From Planctomycetota bacterium (lineage in GTDB: Bacteria > Planctomycetota > Planctomycetia > Pirellulales > Pirellulaceae), in contig JAJRVM010000302.1 in the NCBI GenBank assembly GCA_024277285.1, positions 1 to 33,766 of the forward strand: a stretch of 33,766 bases of DNA, written 5' to 3'. The translations under genes and the position numbers were made by a program. Below the pieces are notes generated by a model, which was not told the origin of the DNA, did no database searches, and saw only the letters and a program-made list of their open reading frames with translations. Shown piece by piece: positions 33,136 to 33,766 of the stretch. Each line of letters begins with the position of its first letter. The stretch's first letter is position 1.

Positions 33136-33766
33136 GGAGCCGTTCCGCTGCCTCCAGGATTAATCAGCCCTTGAACCATTCAAGGCGCAAGCGTACCAGG
33201 AATTGTCACACTGGGGCCATGTCATTTCTCGTGGGGGGATAGGGGTAGTGGGTAGGATGCACTGGCAATGGGCTGGCGGCTAGACGCGGATGCGGCGCAA
33301 CTCTGGCCCGGAGGGCCAACACAGCCTTTGCCGGGGTCGTCAGGCCTCGGAACCTGATTACTCTAAAACCACAAAGCCCCGGATGGGGCGACACAGCTCA
33401 GGCTTTGGGAGCTGCTCCGGATGGAAAGTGGGTGCGAGGTGCTCAACAGGGAATACGGAATACGCAATGCGGGATACGGAACAAGAAACTGAAGTTGGCC
33501 GAAATCAGACTGTCTGAGTTGTTGATTTCTGCTTCGGATTCCTGTGCGGAGGCTTTCCGTGGGGATCCGTGCGTATCTGTGGCCTTTCGACTGCGCTACC
33601 CGTTAGCTAGGTCCACCGCAATTAGCACCGCAATTAGGGTGTCTTGCTTTGCTAGACGGCGTGTTGCTAGCAGTTGCGTAGGCACGCGAGGCCGGGGCAT
33701 ATTGCATTGACGCAGAAATGAGGTTGTGGCGAAGCGGCGCATTTCCGTACACTCCGCACAGATGAA
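33136..33766. other. Gene-free end of the window with repeats
   Basis: No gene is supported. It contains dispersed repeat copy B (33305-33397), a low-complexity GGAATACG/GGGATACGG patch (33450-33482), a phrase GGGGATCCGTGCGTATCTG at 33560-33578 of a type I recall as common in planctomycete intergenic DNA, and a short duplication ACCGCAATTAG (33616-33640). A 101-codon frame across these repeats is not protein-like. Confidence 0.6.
33305..33397. repeat. Dispersed GC-rich repeat, copy B
   Basis: Second copy of the element at 5717-5807, in the same orientation. The first 48 bases align with about 7-8 differences. The A-rich spacer and the GGGGCGACACAG end block are kept in the same order. Confidence 0.8.

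Noticed and set aside
33405..33710. 101-codon plus-strand frame at the right end
   Set aside because: It runs through low-complexity DNA and repeats and has no protein-like composition.

Overview
The window looks like a piece of a planctomycete chromosome, probably of the Pirellulales/Rhodopirellula type. This is inferred from gene content, not from a marker gene. The supporting signs are giant proteins built from secretin N-domains, type II secretion (T2SS) proteins with long low-complexity extensions, a PilM/PilN-like GspL, an ABC-2 permease fused to a CPBP protease, moderately GC-rich DNA, and intergenic regions full of small palindromic repeats. No rRNA, tRNA or CRISPR array was seen.

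Left and centre (about 1-18175, all minus strand): a type II secretion locus. Read in its own direction it runs gspE (18175), gspF, gspG, gspH, gspI, gspJ, gspK, a GspL-like PilM/PilN protein, and a GspM/PilO-like protein with an added cadherin-like domain and a GspC/PilP-like C-terminal domain. A gap of about 1.1 kb follows, holding an IS91-type transposase remnant and dispersed repeats. After the gap come a very long secretin (GspD, about 1150 residues), a protein with a 13-residue tandem repeat, and a lipoprotein that runs off the left edge. No separate gspC, gspN or prepilin peptidase (gspO/pilD) gene is present.

18176-24924: two minus-strand envelope genes that may be linked in function. 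One encodes a small exported LTxxQ/Spy-like helical protein. The other encodes a 1226-residue protein with an LTxxQ-like N-terminal region, then an STN/N0-like domain and many N1-like modules, but no secretin pore domain. The spaces between them hold a G-rich tract, low-complexity DNA and two doubtful short reading frames.

24925-31068 (plus strand): a probable operon of an exported M1 metallopeptidase, a DUF6702-like exported protein, an ABC ATPase (NatA type), and a NatB-type ABC-2 permease fused to a CPBP intramembrane protease. The last two overlap by 4 bases. A perfect 20-bp-stem hairpin lies between the first two genes.

31069-33766: a small repeat-filled spacer, then two minus-strand genes: an exported coiled-coil protein with a C-terminal GG-x-G-x-I motif, and a membrane PAP2 phosphatase. 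A gene-free end holds a second copy of a dispersed repeat found in the gspM-gspD gap.

The main themes are a remodelled planctomycete T2SS, a possible accessory N-domain scaffold, and a peptidase/exporter operon.
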